Below are positions 1 through 7,075 of a DNA stretch of 13,698 nucleotides, piece after piece. Position 1 is the stretch's first letter; each line of letters opens with the position of its first letter. Source of the DNA: JALQXV01 sp964540445 (GTDB taxonomy: Bacteria > Patescibacteriota > Saccharimonadia > Saccharimonadales > 2-12-FULL-41-12); the NCBI GenBank assembly GCA_964540445.1, contig CAZIMF010000023.1, forward strand, positions 1 to 13,698, given 5' to 3'. The notes beneath the pieces were generated by a model. The model did not search any database, was not told the DNA's origin, and saw only the letters and a program-made list of their open reading frames with translations. A program made the position numbers and the translations under genes.

Positions 1-1337
1 CCGATCTCGCTGCCTTTGAACGGGATATAGGCCTCTACCCCTTCGGCAAGCGGCTTACCTGTGCCAGAAACGCTGTAACGTTGCCGCGAAGCGGCACTAT
101 CACGAAGTGCTCCAGGTGACCCCATACCCCGATATAACTTAACGAGCTGGCCATCAATTAATTCAGTGTCGCCAGGGGATTCCTTAGTTCCAGCGAGCTT
201 GCTGCCCATCATAACTGAATGTGCACCGGCAGCTATGGCAATGGATATATCTCCGGCATTATTAATCCCTCCATCAGCGCAAACGGGTACCCGCAGGCCT
301 GCATCCCTAATCGCTTTTACACACTGATATACTGCAGTAACTTGGGGGCAACCAATACCCGTTTCAATTCTGGTAGTACAGATAGAGCCTGGCCCTTGAC
401 CAATTTTGATCCCGTCAGCACCCAGCTCGGCTAACATTCTGGCTGATTCACCTTCTGATATGTTCCCGATTACAATATCAACGTCGCTGAATTCCTCTTT
501 TAGGCGTTTTAGGGTTGCACGGGCGTATTTTGAATCGCCTTGCGCGGTATCAATTACTGCCACATCAAGATAACCCCGCATAGCATTAATTCGATTTACA
601 GCTTCTTCGGGATCGGTGGGAACAGCCGCCCCAACGCGTAACTGACTATTTCTGTCGAGATTGTATTGTTGTGGATTATCTCGAGTAATACGTAAAACAT
701 CCGAAAGTATATACATGCCAGCGATTCTACCCTCTTCGTCGAGTAGGGGTAGCATTTTCTTTTTGCTGCCCTTCATTCGCTCGTAGGCTTCAGGAAGAGT
801 TAGCCCTGCAGGAGCAGTCACTACTTCCGCAAGCGGCTTCATCACACTGCCAACAGTATCTTCGTGCACATTATCAGAAAAATCAAAATCACCCTGTGTA
901 AGTATTCCGATAACACGCTCTTCTTCGTCTACAACCGGGAAAGTTCGAAAATCAAAACGGCGGCGGGCGCATTCTTCAAGTACCTCTGCTAGGGTCTGCG
1001 TAGCCTGGGCAGTAATCGGTTTATCAATTAATCCATTGAGGTGAAGTTTCACTCTTCGGACTTTGGCCCGCTGCTCATCGATAGAGAGTCCAGCATGCAC
1101 AATGCCAAGCCCACCAAGTTGTGCCATAGCAATCGCCATACTGGATTCAGTGACCGTATCCATCGCGGCACTAACCATCGGGACTTTGAGCTCTACATTT
1201 GTCGAAAAGTAACTGGTGGTATCGACTTCGCTTGGATCAACGTCGCTCGCAGCAGTACGTAAACGGACATCGTCGTACGTTAGTGCGATTCCCTGCGCTT
1301 CCATCGACTCAAAAAACGCTTCTTTGTTGCTACCCAT
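1..1337 (-). CDS. guaB: IMP dehydrogenase, 3' end beyond the left edge
   Basis: Oxidises IMP to XMP with NAD+, the committed step of guanine nucleotide synthesis, in the cytoplasm. My translation gives about 445 residues of an expected ~485; the C-terminal part is outside the window. The N-terminus reads ALTYDDVRL and then VPMVSAAMDTVTE, typical of the barrel start. Two CBS domains follow at about residues 100-217 (for example FRTFPVVDEEERVIGILTQ). The active-site loop GPGSICTTR places the catalytic cysteine at about residue 320. Further on come ADGGI (phosphate binding), YRGMGS and a GVEAYIPFKG flap segment. The CBS pair and the length argue against GMP reductase. The start is the ATG at 1335-1337, preceded four bases upstream by a strong AGGAGG. 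It lies about 70 bases downstream of truB in the same direction, so it may be co-transcribed or have its own promoter around 1367-1377. Confidence 0.96.
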   Translation of the reverse strand, partial: MGSNKEAFFESMEAQGIALTYDDVRLRTAASDVDPSEVDTTSYFSTNVELKVPMVSAAMDTVTESSMAIAMAQLGGLGIVHAGLSIDEQRAKVRRVKLHLNGLIDKPITAQATQTLAEVLEECARRRFDFRTFPVVDEEERVIGILTQGDFDFSDNVHEDTVGSVMKPLAEVVTAPAGLTLPEAYERMKGSKKKMLPLLDEEGRIAGMYILSDVLRITRDNPQQYNLDRNSQLRVGAAVPTDPEEAVNRINAMRGYLDVAVIDTAQGDSKYARATLKRLKEEFSDVDIVIGNISEGESARMLAELGADGIKIGQGPGSICTTRIETGIGCPQVTAVYQCVKAIRDAGLRVPVCADGGINNAGDISIAIAAGAHSVMMGSKLAGTKESPGDTELIDGQLVKLYRGMGSPGALRDSAASRQRYSVSGTGKPLAEGVEAYIPFKGSEI

Positions 1338-1341
1338 ACGA

Positions 1342-1347
1342 CCTCCT
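1342..1347 (-). promoter_or_regulatory. Strong Shine-Dalgarno site of guaB
   Basis: The minus strand reads AGGAGG followed by TCGT and ATG. It is the best ribosome binding site in the window and fixes the guaB start. It contrasts with several genes here that have no such site. Confidence 0.85.
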
Positions 1348-1366
1348 GCCACCCAAATGTTAGAAG

Positions 1367-1377
1367 ATTGTATACAA
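1367..1377 (-). promoter_or_regulatory. Possible guaB -10 region within a short palindrome
   Basis: The minus strand carries TACAAT (5 of 6 matches to the -10 consensus) inside the perfect 10-base palindrome TTGTATACAA at 1368-1377. Transcription from it would give a leader of about 20 bases containing the guaB Shine-Dalgarno site. No convincing -35 hexamer lies 16-18 bases upstream, so promoter and operator roles are both tentative. Confidence 0.3.
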
Positions 1378-1405
1378 CCATAGCATGTCCACGGTGTTAC
1401 AGCAA

Positions 1406-2092
1406 TTATATTGTTTGTAAGTTAGCAACGATTTTTGCGAACTCTGTAACGGGGCTAGGTAGAGCATTTTTGAGCTGCCAGATGCCGACTTTTGTTCGTC
1501 GTAAATCTGACATATAGGCGCCGGTTTTAAGTTGTGCGCCAATATCTTGTACCAGGCTACGAATGTAAGTGCCACTGCCTACGTCAGCCGTAAACTTTAC
1601 GTGCGGATATTCATAATTCGTTAATGTAATGGTGTTTATATGTACTGGGCGCGGCTCAATTGCTACTGTTTTACCTGCACGCGCCAATTTGTAAGCTCGT
1701 TTGCCGTCGATTTTAATAGCTGAGTGTATCGGTGGAGTCTGCATACTGTCGCCGATAAAGCTGTTCAGCACTTCGGTTAATTCTGCTTCACTGGGTTTTT
1801 GGCTTGAAACCGATGTCTTTTCGCCTTCTTCATCGCCAGTGGTGCTAATTTCGCCCAATTTCATAGTCACTTCGTAGGTTTTGTCGAGTTTAGCGAATTC
1901 TTGGGCGCGCTTGCAGTAACTCCCAACTACGATAATCATTAGGCCGGTGGCAAGTGGGTCAAGCGTGCCCGTATGGCCAACTTTTATTTTGCGGCCTGTT
2001 TCGCGCTTCAAGGTGCCGCGAACTTTCGCCACAACGTCAAACGAGCTCCAGCCACTGGGTTTATCAATTAGTAATAGTCCATCTAAATCCAT
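1406..2092 (-). CDS. truB: tRNA pseudouridine(55) synthase TruB, short form
   Basis: Isomerises U55 to pseudouridine in the T-loop of tRNAs. At 228 residues it has the catalytic domain: LLIDKPSGWSS near the N-terminus, then GHTGTLDPLATGL with the catalytic aspartate at residue 45, KTYEVTMKLG (the K-x-Y motif), ARAGKTVAIEPRPVHI, and GSGTYIRSLVQDIG. Most TruB proteins are about 290-320 residues and end in a PUA-like RNA-binding domain. Here the sequence stops soon after the catalytic core, so that domain is missing or nearly so. The start ATG lies 56 bases after the DHH-like gene in the same direction. No good Shine-Dalgarno sequence precedes it. A weak TATTGT seven bases upstream could be a -10 box. 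Confidence 0.95.
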   Translation of the reverse strand: MDLDGLLLIDKPSGWSSFDVVAKVRGTLKRETGRKIKVGHTGTLDPLATGLMIIVVGSYCKRAQEFAKLDKTYEVTMKLGEISTTGDEEGEKTSVSSQKPSEAELTEVLNSFIGDSMQTPPIHSAIKIDGKRAYKLARAGKTVAIEPRPVHINTITLTNYEYPHVKFTADVGSGTYIRSLVQDIGAQLKTGAYMSDLRRTKVGIWQLKNALPSPVTEFAKIVANLQTI

Positions 2093-2148
2093 ACGCTCTA
2101 CAATAACGAATTGTTTAAGAATTCGGTAATTCGTGTGTGTTTAACTGA

Positions 2149-3822
2149 TTAGGAGCCGAGCGGCATAAGCGGTGGCGGAACTGGTGGTGGCGTCGACATT
2201 GGCCCAGTACTTTGATCGTCTTTTGGCTTATCATCGTCGTTGTCGTCGCTATTGTCGTCCGATGTTGGCTGCGTGGTAGAGCCAGGTTCGCTATGCCCAA
2301 GGTCTAAGTCAACAGGGCTGGCACCAAGTGCACTAATTGGTTCGGGGCGGTATGGTTCGGTTGAATCAACTGCCTGCTCTACGGCTGCCCGTGCATCATC
2401 AATCGGTGGCGGTGGCGGAACACTGCTCACCAAATCAGTAGATACTGAACCATTCTGATGATGTAAATGCGGGCTATCAACTGCCTTTTCAATATCTGTC
2501 AGGGTCTGGTCATTGGGTTGCAGCAAATCGATTGATTCTACTGGCTGAGACGGCTCTTGGGCCATATGACGATCTTGTCGCTCAATAATTGGTGTCGGCG
2601 CCTTAGCGCTCAGTGGATCTGTGCTTGCCGTTAACTGCTCATACTCTGGAACGCTATTAGCGGTTAGCTGCCCACCAAGTTGTGGCGGGTCAGTTACAAG
2701 CTGCTTGCCATCTGATGCCTGCGGCTCACCAGGCAAATCATACCCCGAAATGGCAGATGAGTCGTCTGATTGTTCAGCAGCATTTTGAGTTTGCTCCCGA
2801 GCTTCGGCAGTTCGGGCAGCTTCTTCCTCAAGGGCAGCCTGGGCAACTTCTAGGTCTTTAACTGCTTGCAGCTTGCCATGTTCATCAATAAGTATGTCGT
2901 CTTCTTGCGTGTGATCAATTTGGATCATGCCGTCATTGTTTTTTGGCAGCGGGGGTTCATCGTCAGGATTACCACCATCATCTTCTGGCTGTTGATACTC
3001 CCCATCTTCGACGACGGCCGGAATTTCATCGGAAGGCTCTTCGACTAATGGTTCGCTGAGCTTAGCTGAGATAAGTTGTGGGCTGGCTCCAGCTGCCATC
3101 AAAACTCCAGAGATAGACATAGTGTGAGGATGTGCCTTTTCGTTACCAAATCGATTTGTTTCGGCGACCATACCGGTGAGCAAAGCTGTTGCTATCTGTG
3201 AATCAAAAATATCCTTATTAACTAGCATCAACATATCGCTGGTCATCTCGCATAAGCTACTCGCATCAGGGGCAACCCAGTTAATGGTGCCTACTTCGCT
3301 CGTTGTATCAGTGTTCAGCGACACAACGGCAGCATCATGCAAAATTCGGCCGTGCGCAACAATTGCAGCATCTAAATGTGCCCGTTCGTGAACACCAAGG
3401 GTAATAATAAGGTCAATATTAAAATCTCCCTGCGTAAATGCCAGATCATTTTCGTCGATACTGGTTCGATACGGTGTAATAAAGATCTTTACGAACTCAT
3501 CCTCAACTTTATAGCGCAACTTATCGGCCTTGGACTTATCAAGTGAAATAATAAAATCACGCAGGCTATTAGTATTGGTTTCAATGGTCCGCTCTGGTTC
3601 CAGGAATTCAATCGTTGATGGTGTTTTACCACTATAAACTGCCGTGGCGTGCTTGCCTTGCTTGTTTAATGCTATGGTTAGCCCGATACAGGCCGCTAGC
3701 TGATCAACCGATGGGTTGTTGCTAACCGTAATCAACACATTATTAGCTGCATTTACGCGCTCTACAATCTGAGGAAGCTGCTCTGTTGGGGGCTGGGTAG
3801 AAGTGTTTGTATCTGGTTGCAT
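2149..3822 (-). CDS. Degenerate DHH-family (NrnA-like) protein with long disordered acidic/proline-rich tail
   Basis: 557 residues. The N-terminal ~260 residues follow the DHH phosphoesterase plan (nanoRNase/pAp phosphatase NrnA): LITVSNNPSVDQLAACIGL at 30-48 stands where NPDGDAIGS-type motif I should be, DLIITLGVHE at 137-146 for motif II, VSLNTDTTSEVGTINWV at 167-183 where the DHH motif should be, and TGMVAETNRF at 216-225 for motif IV. Nearly all metal-binding residues are changed (one motif I Asp lost, motif II Asp to Gly, DHH to LNT, motif IV Asp to Glu), so phosphoesterase activity is unlikely. From about 260 onward the protein is low complexity: acidic, Pro/Gln/Ser/Thr rich, with an Ala/Glu-rich stretch near 318-350 that may be helical, an Asp-rich run near 525-540, and a proline-rich end. 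No signal peptide or membrane segment. Its position just upstream of truB is that of nrnA in many bacteria, supporting descent from nrnA. Present function unknown; perhaps a binding or scaffold protein. Confidence 0.8.
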   Translation of the reverse strand: MQPDTNTSTQPPTEQLPQIVERVNAANNVLITVSNNPSVDQLAACIGLTIALNKQGKHATAVYSGKTPSTIEFLEPERTIETNTNSLRDFIISLDKSKADKLRYKVEDEFVKIFITPYRTSIDENDLAFTQGDFNIDLIITLGVHERAHLDAAIVAHGRILHDAAVVSLNTDTTSEVGTINWVAPDASSLCEMTSDMLMLVNKDIFDSQIATALLTGMVAETNRFGNEKAHPHTMSISGVLMAAGASPQLISAKLSEPLVEEPSDEIPAVVEDGEYQQPEDDGGNPDDEPPLPKNNDGMIQIDHTQEDDILIDEHGKLQAVKDLEVAQAALEEEAARTAEAREQTQNAAEQSDDSSAISGYDLPGEPQASDGKQLVTDPPQLGGQLTANSVPEYEQLTASTDPLSAKAPTPIIERQDRHMAQEPSQPVESIDLLQPNDQTLTDIEKAVDSPHLHHQNGSVSTDLVSSVPPPPPIDDARAAVEQAVDSTEPYRPEPISALGASPVDLDLGHSEPGSTTQPTSDDNSDDNDDDKPKDDQSTGPMSTPPPVPPPLMPLGS

Positions 3823-3838
3823 AGCTTTTTCTTTTTGT

Positions 3839-3868
3839 ATTATATTTTTGTTATCGTTATTTTGTAGA
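3839..3868 (-). promoter_or_regulatory. Promoter of the DHH-like gene
   Basis: On the minus strand a perfect TATAAT (3844 down to 3839) is preceded after 18 bases by TCTACA (3868 down to 3863; 4 of 6 matches to TTGACA). The ATG is 16 bases below the -10 box, leaving a leader of about 9-10 bases that is A-rich with no clear Shine-Dalgarno sequence. Confidence 0.6.
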
Positions 3869-3954
3869 TAAATATAGCATAAGCTGATTGATAAGTCTAT
3901 AGATAATATTTAGTTTTTTAAATCGCCTAACAGGTTTGGCTGGCCTGCCTGATA

Positions 3955-3983
3955 TTTACAAAAAGCCCTGCCTAGGTTATAAT
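3955..3983 (+). promoter_or_regulatory. Sigma-70-type promoter of rpsT
   Basis: TTTACA at 3955-3960 and TATAAT at 3978-3983 are separated by exactly 17 bases. This is the best-matching promoter in the window. Transcription would begin near 3990 and give a leader of about 40 bases. It is divergent from the promoter of the DHH-like gene. Confidence 0.85.
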
Positions 3984-4010
3984 TTGAAGCTGAAATAATT
4001 TATAAACCTA

Positions 4011-4017
4011 TAAGGAA
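4011..4017 (+). promoter_or_regulatory. Ribosome binding site of rpsT
   Basis: TAAGGAA lies 11 bases before the ATG at 4029. Its core is AAGGA, with somewhat long spacing. It supports the chosen rpsT start. Confidence 0.6.
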
Positions 4018-4028
4018 CCAGATATTCT

Positions 4029-4484
4029 ATGCCAATCATTAAATCCGCACAAAAACGCGTACGAATCGCTAAAAGAGCAACTGTTCGTAATGTAAAAACT
4101 AAACGAACAGTGCGAACTGCGGTAAAAGCCTTCTACGGCGCCCTAAAAAGTGGTGATAAAAAAACCGGTCAAGCTTTTAAAAGCGCCCAAAGCGCCATCG
4201 ACCAAGCAACTAAGAAAAATGTCATCCACAAGAATAAGGCTGCCCGCAAAAAAAGCCAGTTAGCCCGAGCTGCTAAAATCGCTGCCGGTGTAACTGTTGT
4301 CGCTGGTGCTGCCAAGGTGGCTTCTTCTAAAAAGAAAGTCAGTGCACCAACCAAGCCTGCGGCTAAAAAGCCAGCTGCCTCAGTTAAAAAAGCTGTTGCC
4401 AAGAAGACTCCTGCTACAAAAACTCAAGCTAAAAAGCCAACTGCCTCAGCTAAAAAAGCTGCTCCTAAAACTAGCAAAAAATAA
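4029..4484 (+). CDS. rpsT: 30S ribosomal protein S20 with histone-H1-like C-terminal extension
   Basis: S20 binds 16S rRNA early in small-subunit assembly. Residues 1 to about 84 are a normal S20: MPIIKSAQKRVRIAKRA at the start, then RNVKTKRTVRTAVKAF and the ending VIHKNKAARKKSQLARAA. S20 proteins are normally about 85-90 residues, but this one has 151. Residues 85-98 are alanine/valine-rich and 100-151 are almost entirely Lys, Ala, Pro, Thr and Ser, with a 22-residue repeat (AKKPAASVKKAV at 112-123, AKKPTASAKKAA at 134-145). Such tails resemble eukaryotic H1 and bacterial H1-like proteins, and probably bind nucleic acid non-specifically. Reading frame and promoter are clear. The gene is convergent with holA, a neighbour pair also seen in other bacteria. 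Confidence 0.95.
   Translation: MPIIKSAQKRVRIAKRATVRNVKTKRTVRTAVKAFYGALKSGDKKTGQAFKSAQSAIDQATKKNVIHKNKAARKKSQLARAAKIAAGVTVVAGAAKVASSKKKVSAPTKPAAKKPAASVKKAVAKKTPATKTQAKKPTASAKKAAPKTSKK
4362..4463 (+). repeat. Imperfect direct repeat encoding the S20 tail
   Basis: A 36-base segment at 4362-4397 recurs at 4428-4463 with only three mismatches, giving a period of 66 bases (22 codons). Conservation at the DNA level, including at codon third positions, suggests a fairly recent internal duplication within the lysine/alanine-rich tail of rpsT. Confidence 0.8.
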
Positions 4485-4501
4485 CTCTCAGGCAAACAAT
4501 T

Positions 4502-4535
4502 GTAAAAAGTTGACATTTCGGTGTCGACTTTTTAC
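4502..4535. terminator. Bidirectional intrinsic terminator between rpsT and holA
   Basis: GTAAAAAGTTGACA (4502-4515) pairs with TGTCGACTTTTTAC (4522-4535) over 14 positions with one G-U wobble, closing a six-base loop TTTCGG. The stem has an A-run on one side and a T-run on the other, so it can end transcription of both convergent genes. It starts 17 bases after the rpsT stop and lies 37 bases beyond the holA stop. Confidence 0.85.
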
Positions 4536-4572
4536 TAGCTGCACTAGTGCCGTATCTGCATTTCATAATTAT

Positions 4573-5496
4573 TTAATAGGCCAGTGAGATGATGGCGTAC
4601 CGAAGAGCTTCATCATAGTCAAAGACTTCGTGTTTGCCGCGGTAGTCGATGTCTCGGAGTAACTTCATAAATTTGATGATCTTGGCGCGGCCCATACTGC
4701 GCGCAATGCGCTGGCTCTTTTGAATGACAAATGGGCTCATACTGCTGTCTTTAGCAATTTGCGCGGAGTTAACCGAACTTGGCGCCGAGACTGCGATCGC
4801 CACGGCATGCATTTGCCAAACTAACATACCGTGAATTGCCTGTGGTTCAACCTTTTGCTGCCGTTGTTCGTCATAAATTCGAAGTGCTTGGTTGAGGTTG
4901 CCGGAGAAAACACTATCAATAAGATTAAAAATTGTGCTCGATGGATTTTCGGCCGTTAGTAAATCGATACTTTTTTTGGTAACTATTGGATCATACTGAA
5001 CTAATTTGTGGAGTTCATGGCTTAAGAGCATCTGATTGATACCGGCTCGTTGCACTAAATAGCTGGCATCCTGGCGGCTCAATTTGGCATTTGCCTGTTC
5101 TGCTTCAGCGACTAACCAACTGGTCAGTTGCGGCTCATCCATCTCGGTATACTCATGAAAGTCGGTGATTTTTTTAAGTTGCTTATAGTACACACTACGC
5201 TTATCGACTTTTGATTCGACAATTATCAAGTCGGTGCTGTCACCTGCTCGCTCAATTAAGTGTTCAAGTTGTTCGGTGGCTTCTTTATTGAACGATAGAT
5301 CATATAGTACGACCATTTTTTTGGTTGCTAAAAATGGCAATGATTCAATTGCGCCCAGTATTTGATTGTACTCAGCTTCGTCAGCATCTAGTTTTTCAAG
5401 AGCTAGATCGCCGTGTTCATGTACAAATGCATCGACTAGTTTCCGCAATTCTTCATTACGTTGAAATGAATTAACTCCCGCCAGTGCAATGGTCAT
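4573..5496 (-). CDS. holA: DNA polymerase III delta subunit
   Basis: The clamp-loader subunit that opens the beta sliding clamp and takes part in the delta/tau(gamma)/delta-prime complex. The translation has the family pattern: MTIALAGVNSFQRNEELRKL, a conserved region around ESLPFLATKKMVVLYDL, LIIVESKVDKRSVYYKQLKK, and the C-terminal domain with NPSSTIFNLIDSVFSGNLNQALRIY, WQMHAVAIAV and a closing DYRGKHEVFDYDEALRYAI. I chose the internal ATG at 5494-5496 (307 residues). The longer reading to 5556 adds 20 residues unlike HolA, overlaps the upstream gene, and would cover the TATAAT at 5503-5508. The -10 box sits six bases before the ATG, suggesting a leaderless message. Confidence 0.9.
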   Translation of the reverse strand: MTIALAGVNSFQRNEELRKLVDAFVHEHGDLALEKLDADEAEYNQILGAIESLPFLATKKMVVLYDLSFNKEATEQLEHLIERAGDSTDLIIVESKVDKRSVYYKQLKKITDFHEYTEMDEPQLTSWLVAEAEQANAKLSRQDASYLVQRAGINQMLLSHELHKLVQYDPIVTKKSIDLLTAENPSSTIFNLIDSVFSGNLNQALRIYDEQRQQKVEPQAIHGMLVWQMHAVAIAVSAPSSVNSAQIAKDSSMSPFVIQKSQRIARSMGRAKIIKFMKLLRDIDYRGKHEVFDYDEALRYAIISLAY

Positions 5497-5502
5497 ACAG
5501 CT

Positions 5503-5508
5503 ATTATA
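5503..5508 (-). promoter_or_regulatory. -10 box of holA, six bases from the start codon
   Basis: A perfect TATAAT on the minus strand is followed by AGCTGT and then the holA ATG. Transcription starting the usual 6-7 bases downstream would begin at or next to the start codon. It overlaps the stop codon of the preceding gene. No good -35 hexamer was found at 16-18 bases. Confidence 0.5.
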
Positions 5509-6196
5509 GCGAACTAGTGGGCCGATTGCCGTGCACTCTGGATTGTAGCTCATCAAATTGAGGTAAAGCCGTGTGAAATCCGGCCTCAGAAAATAAGGGC
5601 GAAAGCGCGCAAAAACTAAGAAGTGATTTAGCGCGGCAACTTTTTAGTGCATCCACCGCGGGGTTAGGCCTATTTGGTTCAGCAAATCGGTGATCTGCTA
5701 TCTGTTCATCACATAAACCAATTATTTCATAAATGCTCATAACCACATCTTTAGCCAGCCGGTGATGCGCGTGATCAACATAAATTTCCTGCGCCCCCAC
5801 ACCCTCAAGATACGTTACAAAATCATTTGGATTGGTTACATCAGGAACGATACGATTATGCTGAAAAAATCCACTTTTTATCGAAGGGTCTAAAACATTA
5901 GTCACTCGAAACTCAATGCCTATTACGCTGAACAGTCGGCCGTGTCGCTTATAAAGTGCCGCCAAAATCTCATCAGCTTCAGCGCTGTCATTGTCGGCGC
6001 TCCTTTTGTCGAGTTCTCTGATTGCGTCTCGACCATCTGCGGACGGCCAGCCAAAACTTGCATCCAAGGCTCGAATTGCTTCAGTTTCTTCTTCCCGTGC
6101 TGCAGCTACCGAATCTAAAGAGTCGTTAATCATCAAGATATTTCCGTAGGCTACACCGACGTCTTCGAAAGCCGGGAATCGGTGAGATTGGCTCAT
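5504..6196 (-). CDS. Hypothetical protein, translationally coupled to mutM
   Basis: A 230-residue protein that I do not recognise. The start is the ATG at 6194-6196, which overlaps the mutM stop as ATGA; a longer reading to 6286 would run deep inside mutM. The sequence looks soluble with no signal peptide or membrane segment. The first third is rich in Ala, Glu and Asp (AAAREEETEAIRALDASFG). The middle looks like a folded alpha/beta domain (GRLFSVIGIEFRVTNVLD, FVTYLEGVGAQEIYVDHAHH), with a His-rich VDHAHH segment that might bind metal. Codon overlap with mutM implies they are made together, but this does not show a repair role. The stop lies inside the holA -10 box. Confidence 0.7.
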   Translation of the reverse strand: MSQSHRFPAFEDVGVAYGNILMINDSLDSVAAAREEETEAIRALDASFGWPSADGRDAIRELDKRSADNDSAEADEILAALYKRHGRLFSVIGIEFRVTNVLDPSIKSGFFQHNRIVPDVTNPNDFVTYLEGVGAQEIYVDHAHHRLAKDVVMSIYEIIGLCDEQIADHRFAEPNRPNPAVDALKSCRAKSLLSFCALSPLFSEAGFHTALPQFDELQSRVHGNRPTSSL

Positions 6197-7074
6197 GAAG
6201 CACTGCCTAGTTGGCAAGTTGGGCATGTGTGAGTCCCCCGTCCCGCAACACGGCTTTTTTGAATTGCAGTTCCACAGCGGGGGCACGGCAGGTTTTCGCG
6301 GCGAAAAACACGTGCAAAGTCAAGGTAGCTTCCCCGCTTACCTTTGACGTTTACGTAGTTTTTGTCGGTGGAGCCACCTTTTTCAATAGCCAATGCCAAC
6401 ACGTACTGAATTTCCTTAAATAATAATTTGAGTTTAGCAGCTGGGATATTTTTGACAAGCGTAAGCGGATTTATTTTGGCGCCCCACAAACTTTCATCGG
6501 CATATATATTACCGATGCCGGCAATTACCGTTTGATCTAGTAATGCCGCTTTAATCGAAGTGTTTTTGCGACGTTTTAGTCGTTCGATAAATTGATCTGC
6601 CGTAAAATCTGAGCTCAGCGGTTCGGGACCAACTTTTTTGAAGAAATCCAGGTTCTGCACTTCTATTGTTGGTAATAAACGAGCCCAGCCGAACTTACGT
6701 TGGTCGTTAAAGAACAACTTTGCGTCTGTAAATTCAATAGTAACCCGGGTTGATCGATCCGGTAATTCACCGACGAGCGAATCATTAGGGTGGCCGGCAC
6801 CAAATCGTTCTAGATCATTGTTACTGCGGTAGACCATCTGTCCAGTCATTTTAAGATGAATTATTACTGTATAGTCACTGCTCAAATCAATGAGCAGAAC
6901 TTTTGCACGACGGCGTACGTTTGTAACGACAGCATTAACCAAAAAAGCTTGGACATCTTCGGAAGAATTTGGAAAACTTTTTGGCGTGTCATGAGAAACA
7001 GCGACAACTTTTTTGCCAGGTAATAATTCAGCCAAGCCAATTCGAACAGTTTCTACCTCTGGTAATTCAGGCAT
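6193..7074 (-). CDS. mutM: Formamidopyrimidine-DNA glycosylase (Fpg/MutM)
   Basis: Excises 8-oxoguanine and formamidopyrimidines from DNA and nicks the abasic site by beta/delta elimination. The 293-residue protein has the complete family signature: MPELPEVETVR with the catalytic Pro2 and Glu3 exposed after Met removal, RRRAKVLLI with Lys58 (equivalent of E. coli Lys57), HLKMTGQM, DQRKFGWARL, LLDQTVIAGIGNIYADE (helix-two-turn-helix), and a C-terminal zinc finger with Cys264, Cys267, Cys284 and Cys287 around SRVAGRGTHTC. The length is close to the usual ~270-290. The start follows the upstream gene's stop after one base (TAGTATG), and the stop overlaps the next gene, so three genes appear to be translated in series. 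Confidence 0.96.
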   Translation of the reverse strand: MPELPEVETVRIGLAELLPGKKVVAVSHDTPKSFPNSSEDVQAFLVNAVVTNVRRRAKVLLIDLSSDYTVIIHLKMTGQMVYRSNNDLERFGAGHPNDSLVGELPDRSTRVTIEFTDAKLFFNDQRKFGWARLLPTIEVQNLDFFKKVGPEPLSSDFTADQFIERLKRRKNTSIKAALLDQTVIAGIGNIYADESLWGAKINPLTLVKNIPAAKLKLLFKEIQYVLALAIEKGGSTDKNYVNVKGKRGSYLDFARVFRRENLPCPRCGTAIQKSRVAGRGTHTCPTCQLGSAS

Positions 7075-7075
7075 A

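Noticed and set aside
1..1337. GMP reductase as an alternative to IMP dehydrogenase
   Set aside because: Two CBS domains, the YRGMGS segment and the length favour IMP dehydrogenase.
4297..4587. Plus-strand open frame overlapping the rpsT tail
   Set aside because: Its leucine/lysine-rich translation is just another frame of the A/K-rich repeat of rpsT and runs through the terminator.
5497..5556. Longer holA start
   Set aside because: The extra 20 residues do not resemble HolA, overlap the preceding gene and would include the -10 box.
6193..6195. TGA recoding as in Gracilibacteria/SR1
   Set aside because: TGA ends mutM right after its zinc finger and overlaps the next ATG, and Trp codons throughout are TGG.
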